From positions 1 through 5,552 of the forward strand of contig JAJDES010000584.1 in the NCBI GenBank assembly GCA_029259675.1: a DNA stretch of 5,552 nucleotides, written 5' to 3'. This DNA is from Planctomycetota bacterium. Its GTDB lineage: Bacteria > Planctomycetota > UBA1135 > GCA-002686595. Shown piece after piece: positions 1-5,552 of this stretch (position 1 is the first letter of the stretch; every line of letters starts with the position of its first letter). Position numbers and translations under genes: made by a program. A model generated the notes under the pieces. The model was not told where the DNA came from. It saw only the letters and a program-made list of their open reading frames with translations, and made no database searches.

Positions 1-575
1 ACCAAGCGCATGGTGAAGTACGCCCGGCCGCCGGGATCGACTCCCAAACCGTGCAGGGGGACAATGCCGGGGTGGTTGAGTTGCCCGAGGATTTGCGCTT
101 CCTCGAAAAAGCGATTGATGCGCCTTTGAAACTTTTTGCGCCCCGGACTGCCCGGATTGAGCTCCGCTACCGGAAGCACCGACTTCATGGCCAAGCGCCG
201 GCGAAGGTTGGGTTCTTCGACTTCGCGAACGACGCCAAAGCTCCCGCGCCCAAGGGATTTGTGAACGACATAGGGCCATTGCCTCGGACTCTGATTGCGA
301 AGGTTTGTCAGTACCCGGTGCGCCGCCTCGTCCCAGACTTGATCGCGCTTTCGAACCTCGACGGTGTCACTATCCTGCTGATCGAGCGGACCTAGATTGA
401 ATTCGCTTTTCCACTGCTCGAAGGCTTCCTGATCGCGCAGCAGGCTGCGCAGATGAGTTTCGTGCTCGGCGTTTTCACTAACGAAGGCTTCGAAGTCCGG
501 ATCCTCACCGGAATCTTGGCGCCGCAAGTATTCAAGGAAGAGTTCTTCGGCTGCGTTTTCGTCGTTTTCGTCCAT
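1..575 (-). CDS. Ser/Thr protein kinase (Hanks type), N-terminal part, cut by window edge
   Basis: The reading frame runs leftward from ATG 575-573 and stays open to base 1, giving 191 full codons. Residues 1-60 are acidic and helical (MDENDENAAEELF..., then YLRRQDSGEDPDFEAFV), resembling the leader seen before many planctomycete kinase domains. The kinase domain begins near residue 101. The glycine-rich loop is LGRGSFGVV (108-116), the ATP-anchoring lysine is in LAMKSV (K131), and the helix C glutamate is in FFEEAQILGQLNHPGIVPLHG (probably E159). The window ends near the expected gatekeeper (YFTMRL), so the HRD and DFG motifs cannot be checked. The start is secure: an in-frame TGA lies two codons upstream and a purine-rich ribosome site precedes it. 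No membrane segment is visible in this part. It is divergent from the sigma factor gene, which suggests a kinase-sigma signalling pair; the substrate is unknown. Confidence 0.93.
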   Translation of the reverse strand, partial: MDENDENAAEELFLEYLRRQDSGEDPDFEAFVSENAEHETHLRSLLRDQEAFEQWKSEFNLGPLDQQDSDTVEVRKRDQVWDEAAHRVLTNLRNQSPRQWPYVVHKSLGRGSFGVVREVEEPNLRRRLAMKSVLPVAELNPGSPGRKKFQRRINRFFEEAQILGQLNHPGIVPLHGLGVDPGGRAYFTMRL

Positions 576-585
576 GGGTCAGATG

Positions 586-593
586 CCCCCTTC
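586..593 (-). promoter_or_regulatory. Ribosome binding site of the kinase gene
   Basis: On the minus strand the sequence GAAGGGGG ends 10 bases before the ATG at 575. It differs from the AAGGAGG consensus at one position. With the in-frame TGA at 581-579 it fixes the kinase start. None of the other three genes here has a comparable site. Confidence 0.6.
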
Positions 594-616
594 GCAGGCG
601 AGCAAATTCTATAACA

Positions 617-642
617 TATGGGGGCTCCATAGCTTATGGGGG
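617..642. repeat. Direct repeat TATGGGGG x2, 18-bp period
   Basis: TATGGGGG occurs at 617-624 and exactly again at 635-642, start to start 18 bp, between the divergent kinase and sigma genes. The spacing is just under two helical turns, so a dimeric or cooperative regulator could contact both copies on nearly the same face of the DNA. The copies could also be paired promoter elements. The repeat is seen directly; the regulatory role is inference. Confidence 0.45.
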
Positions 643-700
643 AGCTGGGAGCTTCCTAGGCTCTCTGCCGTGGCCGCTACCGCACATTCTCCCTGTGGAT

Positions 701-1408
701 ATGGAATCCCGAAGCCGGACAACTCAAGTCGATTTCATGAGCGCACTCGATACTCCCGACGACTCCATGCCCAAACCGGAACTCCTGGATCTCACTCGCT
801 CGATGGAGCTGGTTCAGGCCTATCAAGCCGGCGATGCGGAGGCCTTGAACGATTTGTTCCGGCGCTACGAGGCGCGACTTCGACGCATTGTTCGAATCAA
901 GATGGGCCCGAAGCTGCGTCGCTTTTTTGAACCCGACGACGTCATGCAAGACGTCTTTGTCGTGGCGATTAAGCAAGTCGAGAAAATGGAGTTGCGCAGT
1001 CACGCGAGCATCCTCCAATTGCTTTCAAAAATTGCGCTCAATCAATTGCGCGACAAAGCCGACTACGCCAACGCACAACAGCGCGATCCCGCACGCGAGC
1101 GACGAATGGACGGCAATAGTCAAGATGAGGATTCGAACTCGGGTCTGGTCCTGCCTCACAAGGGGCCGACGCCATCACAGATTGTTCGCCACAAGGAGAT
1201 GGAGGAAATCATTGATGAGGAACTCGAGCGCCTGGAGCCCGCCGACTACCGCGAGGTGATTTTGCAGCGCGAGTACTTCGATGAGGATTGGCCCGCAATT
1301 GCCGAAGCGCTCAAGCGTCCCACGGTTGCGGCCGTGCAGGAGCTTTATCGCCGCGCAAAAATGAAGTTGACGAAGAATGTGCGTCCACGTTTGGAGTCCA
1401 CTCGCTGA
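701..1408 (+). CDS. ECF-like RNA polymerase sigma factor (sigma2-sigma4)
   Basis: The protein has 235 residues from ATG 701. Sigma2 spans about 36-122: MELVQAYQAGDAEALNDLF, then the core-binding helix DDVMQDVFVVA (79-89), then region 2.3-2.4 (ILQLLSKIALNQLRDKADYA). An acidic, low-complexity linker follows (about 127-165, ending GPTPSQIVRHKE). Sigma4 spans about 167-228, with LERLEPADYREVILQREYF, a helix-turn-helix around DWPAIAEALKRPT, and recognition helix AAVQELYRRAKMKL. There are no sigma1 or sigma3 regions and no C-terminal extension, so this is an ECF-type factor directing RNA polymerase to alternative promoters. The tryptophan usual in region 2.3 of ECF factors is absent. The start is unsettled: GTG 695, ATG 701 and ATG 737 are all possible and none has a clear ribosome site; 737 would give 223 residues. 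No anti-sigma gene is visible, and the divergent kinase is the likely control partner. Confidence 0.9.
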   Translation: MESRSRTTQVDFMSALDTPDDSMPKPELLDLTRSMELVQAYQAGDAEALNDLFRRYEARLRRIVRIKMGPKLRRFFEPDDVMQDVFVVAIKQVEKMELRSHASILQLLSKIALNQLRDKADYANAQQRDPARERRMDGNSQDEDSNSGLVLPHKGPTPSQIVRHKEMEEIIDEELERLEPADYREVILQREYFDEDWPAIAEALKRPTVAAVQELYRRAKMKLTKNVRPRLESTR

Positions 1409-1433
1409 GGGAGCGGCCCCCCGTAGGGCTCCC
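1409..1433 (+). terminator. Inverted repeat right after the sigma factor stop, possible weak terminator
   Basis: GGGAGC (1409-1414) starts on the base after the sigma factor TGA and pairs perfectly with GCTCCC (1428-1433) across a 13-base loop. There is no T-run directly after it; the nearest, TTTT at 1451-1454, is 17 bases on. It may slow or end transcription, or protect the mRNA end. It could also serve the convergent gene ending at 1627. The rest of the gap to 1626 holds a 10-bp palindrome, GTTGCGCAAC (1500-1509), and nothing else I can name. Confidence 0.3.
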
Positions 1434-1626
1434 AAACCTAGCCATCGGCCTTTTCTGGTTTGAGAGGGCGAAAGCTCGGGTTCGCAGGCATGACTGTCCG
1501 TTGCGCAACGTACTGCGATACCATTGCGACAGATTCAATCGTCTCGGTGCCGAGATGTCGCTCGCTGAAGTCGTTGGGCGTTGCCGAATGGAAGTGGAGC
1601 GCGCCGACAAGCCTGAGTTTGGGGCT

Positions 1627-3174
1627 TCAGTCTTGCCGACCCTGTTTGGATGCGCTGCTTTGGGATTCTTGATCCGTGTGGGCCGGAGGAGCGAGGGGAA
1701 AGCGAAAGTCAAATTCGAGCGTATCTCGCTGGGGCATCGGGCCGTCGGGTCCGCTGATGCGGAAGTCTTCAGCCAACCGAATTTCGAAGGCGCCGGAGGC
1801 GAGCAGCTCGGTTTCGCCCGCTTCATTCAAAGCCAGTTCCAACTGCGTGCGTACCTTTAGCGGCACCTTGGCACCTTTGAATTCAAAAGTGCCAAGGCCC
1901 TCGCCGAGCACCAATTCGCCCCATTGGAGGGTGCTGGATTCGGATTGGAAGCTTTCCATCTCGAAGCGCGCCGAGGGGTAGCGCGAAGTGTGCAGAAACA
2001 AGCTCGATTGCAAAGTCATGTCGAGGTCGCCGTCGCCCATGGTCACCGTCGCGGGATTGATTTCGACCCAGCCGGTTGCGGTGCCCAGTTGCTTGGGGTC
2101 GAGCGTGAGTTCGGCTTGTACGCCAAGCACTTCCCCTGTGTAGGCCTCCAGGGGGGCGGGAAACCGGAATTGAAGCGAGGGGACTGCCGCGGTTGCCTCA
2201 GCCTCAAAGCCCCAAAGGCCGGCCACGGGTTCGGATACTTCAAATTCGGCCGCGCGCGTTGCGGGCTTTTGGGGCAATCCCAAGCCCAATTCTTCCCAGG
2301 TAACTGTGGCAACATCGGCGCCGAGTGAATCGAAGCCGTCGCCATGGTCGCTACCGGCGATTTGTTCGATCGCAGCGCGCTCCAACTCCTGCGCGGCCCT
2401 GGCAAAGAGGTTCGCCCTTTCATCCCAGGGGCCTGTGATGGGGCTTTCGCCGGTGACGAAGACAGGTTGCTTGCAGTGGAATTGAGAAAAGATAGCGAGG
2501 GCAAGCGAGAGCGTGCCTTCGTCGCTGAGGTGCGGATAGATATCAAAGTAAAAGCTGCGGTCGCTGCGCACGAGCTGAACCTGGTTGGTCCACTCAAAGC
2601 GATCGAAGGCAAAGGACAAGCTGCTGCGCATGCTCGCCTCAAATTCCTTGTTGTCGAAGCCTTCGGGAATCGCACCCGCGAGCGGTGTGATCTTGATGGG
2701 GGCGGCAACCTTTGCTCGGCCCGCGCGCAAAACGGGCAAATTCTCGCGATGCAGAAGGGCGTCGCGTTGCGGTACGACGCGACTTGTGCGCAGGAAATTG
2801 CGCAGGCGATCCAAGCCGGAGCTGCGACCTTGATAGATGGAGCGACCGCGCCAGTTTTGAAACACGAAAAGAGGAGTTAGGGCAATTTCCCGCGGGGCGG
2901 CTTGGCTGGCATCAATCACGCGCAAGGGAAGCTCCAATTCCTCACACAATTGCTCGACCGCCGCCAGCTCCTCACTGTGAAACCGGCGCGCTAGGTCAGA
3001 TGCGTCCGGTTGAACAAAAAGCAACAACTGCTCCGTTACCGGGTTCGTGTCGTTAATCGGCGCTGCCGGCGAGGGAACACCTAGTGTGTTATTGGCGGAC
3101 GTGCAAAGAGCTAGTGCGAGAGTGGCGAGGAGCATTGGGCGCATATGGGGATGTCGAAAGATGGGCGCGAACAT
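1627..3174 (-). CDS. Secreted YceI-like domain protein with thioredoxin-like N-terminal part
   Basis: From ATG 3174 the protein has 515 residues. An apparent signal peptide (residues 1-27, hydrophobic core LLATLALALC) suggests export; the LALC there does not fit a lipobox. Residues about 50-130 have a beta-alpha-beta pattern (LLLFVQP..., LELPLRVIDA, then LTPLFVFQNWRGRSIYQGR) like a thioredoxin fold with its cis-proline strand but no CxxC, so redox activity is unlikely. Residues about 158-276 are an unassigned block (FAFDRFEW, SFYFDIYPHL, IFSQFHCKQPVF). Residues about 321-494 resemble YceI: FPAPLEAYTGEV, GWVEINPATVTMGDGDLD, LHTSRYPSARFEM, GTFEFKGAKVPLKV, and a closing LEFDFRFPL. YceI folds are lipocalin-like barrels that bind isoprenoid or other lipids. 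The frame stays open upstream to ATG 3306 (559 residues), but residues before the signal peptide look non-coding. ATG 3144 is another possible start. It converges on the sigma gene. Confidence 0.82.
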   Translation of the reverse strand: MFAPIFRHPHMRPMLLATLALALCTSANNTLGVPSPAAPINDTNPVTEQLLLFVQPDASDLARRFHSEELAAVEQLCEELELPLRVIDASQAAPREIALTPLFVFQNWRGRSIYQGRSSGLDRLRNFLRTSRVVPQRDALLHRENLPVLRAGRAKVAAPIKITPLAGAIPEGFDNKEFEASMRSSLSFAFDRFEWTNQVQLVRSDRSFYFDIYPHLSDEGTLSLALAIFSQFHCKQPVFVTGESPITGPWDERANLFARAAQELERAAIEQIAGSDHGDGFDSLGADVATVTWEELGLGLPQKPATRAAEFEVSEPVAGLWGFEAEATAAVPSLQFRFPAPLEAYTGEVLGVQAELTLDPKQLGTATGWVEINPATVTMGDGDLDMTLQSSLFLHTSRYPSARFEMESFQSESSTLQWGELVLGEGLGTFEFKGAKVPLKVRTQLELALNEAGETELLASGAFEIRLAEDFRISGPDGPMPQRDTLEFDFRFPLAPPAHTDQESQSSASKQGRQD

Positions 3175-3495
3175 GCTGCGCCAGTCATGGGAATCAAAGG
3201 CAGCTTTGTTGCACGAGTGCTCAGCGGTGAGTTTTGTAGTTGTTCTTGGCCGCCGCGGCCTGTGCGCGTGCGTGGCCAAGCTCTTGGCCATACGTTGGGT
3301 CGCCATCTGTCGCGGACATTAATGAGAGGGGACTTGCATCTGCCACTACAAAGGCGATTGGACGCTATGGCGAGCATTCAATTCCGGGCGCCTGCAATCC
3401 GAGCGTTCGCGCCGAACGGAAGCGTGCATGGCAAGGCGTGGCGTCGCGATAAATATTCGGGTTGGAATTCGCCTGCAACACGTTGGGGCGATCCC

Positions 3496-3751
3496 GAACA
3501 AGACCAACCCAAAGCAGCTTGGACTTTATGCCGGTCGGCTCATTTCGAGGCAAGGCCGCGGAACTGGGCTGCCTGCGTCACGCTCCCGCTTAGAGCGGTT
3601 CTCTACCGCCTGGAGGCGCGCCCAGGCACAGAAAACCCCGTCGCAGCCACGGGTGCAGTCGCCATGCACCGCGCCATAATTAGAGCCGACTTGGGGCTCC
3701 CACATGAGGTTCGAAGCCTGGTTGTTCAGTGCCTTCGCAGGCACATTTTTT
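3496..3751 (+). ncRNA. Candidate structured RNA or terminating leader
   Basis: Several complementary segments nest inside one another and end at a rho-independent terminator. The outer helix is GAACAA-ga-CCA (3496-3506) with TGGTTGTTC (3719-3727), 9 bp with a 2-base bulge. The inner long-range helix is GTCGGCTC (3534-3541) with GAGCCGAC (3683-3690), 8 bp perfect. Local hairpins are CCGCT/AGCGG (3586-3598), GCCTGG/CCAGGC (3608-3627) and GGTGCA/TGCACC (3652-3670). A T-loop-like GTTCGAA lies at 3709-3715. The terminator starts one base after the outer helix closes. The 5' end is unknown; extra pairing at 3456-3465 with 3493-3510 could extend it. I do not recognise a known RNA family. It could be a small RNA or the leader of the propeller gene. 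Single-sequence pairing in GC-rich DNA is weak evidence. Confidence 0.35.
3729..3751 (+). terminator. Rho-independent terminator
   Basis: GTGCCT (3729-3734) pairs perfectly with AGGCAC (3739-3744) around the tetraloop TCGC, followed by A and six Ts (3746-3751). It has the stem, short loop and T-run of an intrinsic terminator and works only on the plus strand, because no T-run follows on the other side. No plus-strand protein gene lies upstream within more than 2 kb, so it implies an unannotated transcript ending here. Confidence 0.72.
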
Positions 3752-3947
3752 GAGACCTGGGTATAGGCAGCGAGGCGGCTGAGATGTGCTAGACTTCAAC
3801 CTGCAGCTCCCTAGGCGCTGACCTGGAACGGGCACCGCCCAAAAGTGGCGAAAGTGCCTCGTTTCGGGTCGGTTTCATACTTGGGGAGCTTTGTTCTTGG
3901 GTTCCGCACCCTCGCTTCAGTTCACCGAACTCCAACGCCCTCGCACC

Positions 3948-5552
3948 ATGCTCTCCCTCCATCACTCGATTTCGGCCTTTGTTGGTTTTGCCGTCTTGCT
4001 GAACGCCTCCCCGGCTTACGGGCAATGCGAAGTGCAGAAGATGGTCGGGTCGACTGTTAAAAACCAAGACCAATTCGCCTTCTCGCTCGACATCCAGGAT
4101 GGGACAATCGTCGCTGGTTGTTACAAGTGCGATGAGCAAGGCGGGGAATCGGGTGCGGCCTATGTGTTCACATGGGACGGCTTCAATTGGAGCGAGCAAG
4201 GCGTCCTCTCCGCTTCGGACGGAGCAGCATTTGACCGCCTGGGTTGGAATGTTGCGTTGGACGGTGATCGCGTAATTGCTGGAGCTCCGAAGAACAACGA
4301 CGCGGGCGGCGATTCGGGGTCGGCTTACATCTACGATCGCTTGCGCGGGCTTTGGTCCGAGTCGGACAAGCTTGTGGCGCCCGATGCAGCCGCCGGCGAT
4401 CAATTCGGAAAATCCGTCGTCATCTCCGGTGACTTGGCCGTGGTTGGCGCTCCGTTGGACGACACCATTGCCGGCGTGGACGCCGGTTCTGTTTATGTCT
4501 TCGAGTTGGTCGGCGGCGATTGGTTGCCGCTCGAGAAGCTTTCCGCGGGCATGCCCCAGGCGGGCGCTCTCTTTGGTTCGAGCCTTGCGATCCAGGGCGA
4601 TACGCTGGCCGTCGGTGCTCATCTTGAGGATGATGTCGAGGACGGTGCCGGTGCCGTTTACTTGTTTGAATGGAACGGCATTTCCTTCGATTTGGCGCAG
4701 CGCGTCGTTTCGCCCGATGGGCTTGAGGACGATCGCTTCGGGGTTGATATCGCCCTGCGCGAAGACCGCATGATGGTCGGTGCTCCCAATGACGACGACT
4801 TCGGCTTCCATAGCGGCGCGAACACGGGCGTCGTCTTCTACTTTGAGCGCACGGCCGGCACTTGGAATTACGTCGAGAAGCTGCGCGTGCAGCCCCAAAG
4901 CAGCAACTTGGGCGCTGCAGTTGACTTTGACGGTGATTGGGCCGTAGTTGGCGCCTTCCTAGATAAGGACAACGGCACCGATGCCGGCGCAGCCTTCGGG
5001 TTCCGCTGGAACGGCAGCACGTGGGAGTACAAGTACAAGTTCTATTCGAGCGACATTTTCGCCTACGACGAGTTTGCCGGCGCGGTGGCCGTGGATGGCG
5101 ATCAGTTCACGGTCTCCTCTGACTTTGACGACGACGCCGGCTGGAACTCGGGTTCGCTGTACACCTACAGCTTCACGCAGTCCGTTTGTGCGCCGATGTA
5201 CGGCTTTCCCGAAACGGTCAATCTGATCAGCGGCGGTAGGCAGGACATGCAGTTGGACTTCGGACCCGAGTATGGCGGTTACGCTTACTGGGTCCTGGGC
5301 AGCTTCGAGAAAACCCCGGGCTTTTTGCTCCCGGGTGGGTGGTTGCCGCTGAACGTGGACTTCTACTTCAATTTCACGGTCAACAAGCCCAACTCCTTTG
5401 TCTTGCCGAACACCTTCGGCTTCCTCGACAACGACGGCAAAGCCCTGGCCGGCTTCCGCATGCCGCCCTTCTCGGACATTTCGTTGGCCGGCACGGTTCT
5501 CTACCACGCGGGCGTGGCCTTGGAGTTCCCCAGCTTGGTTTCCGTGGATACC
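3948..5552 (+). CDS. Secreted FG-GAP repeat beta-propeller protein, cut by window edge
   Basis: The frame runs from ATG 3948 to the last base, 535 codons with no stop. Residues 1-25 are a signal peptide (core ISAFVGFAVLLNA, likely cleavage after AYG), so the protein is exported. Residues about 43-396 hold seven FG-GAP-like repeats, with cores near 46, 95, 153, 209, 264, 321 and 376 (for example FGKSVVISGDLAVVGAPLDD). Each is followed by a SGSAYVF-type strand and a W..., enough for one seven-bladed propeller. Such propellers often bind Ca2+ through Asp-rich loops and act in adhesion or surface binding; the ligand here is unknown. Residues about 414-535 form a separate domain (GGYAYWVLGSFEKTPG, LPGGWLPLNVDFYFNF, FGFLDNDGKALAGF, LAGTVLYHAGVAL) that I recall at the C-terminus of many planctomycete secreted proteins. 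It appears nearly complete, so the stop is probably close. The start is the only one giving a signal peptide; an in-frame TGA lies at 3819. No ribosome site is visible. Confidence 0.92.
   Translation, partial: MLSLHHSISAFVGFAVLLNASPAYGQCEVQKMVGSTVKNQDQFAFSLDIQDGTIVAGCYKCDEQGGESGAAYVFTWDGFNWSEQGVLSASDGAAFDRLGWNVALDGDRVIAGAPKNNDAGGDSGSAYIYDRLRGLWSESDKLVAPDAAAGDQFGKSVVISGDLAVVGAPLDDTIAGVDAGSVYVFELVGGDWLPLEKLSAGMPQAGALFGSSLAIQGDTLAVGAHLEDDVEDGAGAVYLFEWNGISFDLAQRVVSPDGLEDDRFGVDIALREDRMMVGAPNDDDFGFHSGANTGVVFYFERTAGTWNYVEKLRVQPQSSNLGAAVDFDGDWAVVGAFLDKDNGTDAGAAFGFRWNGSTWEYKYKFYSSDIFAYDEFAGAVAVDGDQFTVSSDFDDDAGWNSGSLYTYSFTQSVCAPMYGFPETVNLISGGRQDMQLDFGPEYGGYAYWVLGSFEKTPGFLLPGGWLPLNVDFYFNFTVNKPNSFVLPNTFGFLDNDGKALAGFRMPPFSDISLAGTVLYHAGVALEFPSLVSVDT

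Larger units (their letters stand above)
576..700. promoter_or_regulatory. Divergent control region between kinase and sigma factor genes
   Basis: This 125-bp gap must hold the promoters of both divergent genes. The only AT-rich patch is around 604-619. On the plus strand it reads TATAAC (610-615), a 5/6 match to a -10 box. On the minus strand the same patch reads TAGAAT, also 5/6. Neither has a convincing -35 box at 16-18 bp, which would fit promoters read by a non-housekeeping sigma factor, possibly the neighbouring one. Downstream on the plus side are the direct repeat at 617-642 and short complementary arms (GCTCC 624-628 with GGAGC 641-645) that could fold in the sigma mRNA leader. The promoter call is inference. 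Confidence 0.4.
3175..3947. other. Long intergenic region without a convincing protein gene
   Basis: This 773-bp region separates the divergent YceI-like and FG-GAP genes. Open frames here (for example 3145-3753 plus, 202 codons) are rich in Arg, Trp and Cys, lack any family pattern, and look like chance frames in GC-rich DNA. What it does hold: an AT-rich patch at 3449-3457, a set of nested complementary segments from 3456 to 3727, a strong terminator at 3729-3751, and about 196 bases of leader before the FG-GAP start. That leader contains small hairpins at 3830-3840 (GGGC/GCCC) and 3919-3931 (AGTTC/GAACT). No clear sigma70 promoter was found for either gene; TTGCAG-17-TATTTA on the minus strand near 3450-3478 is the best and is weak. 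Confidence 0.6.

Noticed and set aside
1288..1860. 190-codon plus-strand frame across the convergent gap
   Set aside because: It overlaps the ends of two well-supported genes in other frames and has no family pattern.
3096..3107. Lipobox (LALC) in the YceI-like protein signal peptide
   Set aside because: The residue before Cys is Leu; a lipobox needs Gly, Ala or Ser there, so a lipoprotein is unlikely.
3448..3478. Minus-strand promoter TTGCAG-17-TATTTA for the YceI-like gene
   Set aside because: Only 3/6 matches in each box; the spacing is right but the match is too weak to call.
3490..3640. RNase P RNA, suggested by GAACAAGACCAA and ACAGAAAACC
   Set aside because: The universally conserved GAGGAAAGUCC segment and the other core regions are missing on both strands.
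3700..3730. tRNA or tmRNA end, suggested by GAGGTTCGAAGCCT and the 3496-3501/3722-3727 helix
   Set aside because: The T-stem has only 3 bp, there is no cloverleaf, no CCA, no tmRNA 5' signature and no tag reading frame. Kept only as part of the unassigned RNA candidate.
3145..3753. 202-codon plus-strand open frame ending inside the terminator T-run
   Set aside because: Composition is Arg/Trp/Cys-rich with no domain pattern or signal, no ribosome site, and its first part is antisense to the YceI-like gene start. It looks like a chance frame.
3760..3800. TATAGG and TAGACT as -10 boxes for the FG-GAP gene
   Set aside because: Neither has a -35-like box at an acceptable distance.
3789..4898. 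369-codon minus-strand open frame
   Set aside because: It is antisense to the FG-GAP gene, whose repeats, signal peptide and domain pattern are clear. The long frame is a by-product of the codon bias.
4959..5507. 182-codon minus-strand open frame
   Set aside because: Antisense shadow of the propeller C-terminal region; no recognisable family pattern.

Overview
This 5.55 kb window is bacterial DNA with a moderately high GC content. It most likely comes from a Planctomycetota genome. The lineage call rests on three things. A Hanks-type Ser/Thr kinase with an acidic N-terminal extension lies back to back with an ECF-type sigma factor, a pairing typical of planctomycetes. A secreted FG-GAP beta-propeller protein ends in a C-terminal domain (LGS..KTPG..LPGG.LPLN.D.Y...) that I recall from many secreted proteins of deep-branching marine planctomycetes. 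A YceI-like protein carries a long extra N-terminal part. The assignment is from memory of family patterns, not from a search.

Layout: (1) 1-575, minus strand: N-terminal 191 residues of a Ser/Thr protein kinase, cut by the window edge before its catalytic loop. (2) 576-700: short divergent control region with an exact 8-bp direct repeat at 18-bp spacing and an AT-rich -10-like patch. (3) 701-1408, plus strand: complete sigma2/sigma4 RNA polymerase sigma factor. (4) 1409-1626: gap between convergent genes with one inverted repeat. (5) 1627-3174, minus strand: secreted protein with a thioredoxin-like N-terminal part, an unassigned middle part and a C-terminal YceI-like domain. (6) 3175-3947: about 770 bases without a convincing protein gene, but with a clear rho-independent terminator at 3729-3751 on the plus strand. 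Upstream of it are nested complementary segments that could form a structured RNA. (7) 3948-5552, plus strand: secreted seven-repeat FG-GAP propeller protein, open to the right edge and probably close to its natural end.

How the parts may work together: the kinase and sigma factor are probably one signalling unit, in which the kinase or its phosphorylation state controls sigma activity. The two exported proteins are not obviously linked to that unit by function. The best candidate for something undescribed is the 3456-3751 segment. It looks like either a free-standing small RNA or a terminating leader for the propeller gene. No mobile element, CRISPR array, tRNA or rRNA was found.
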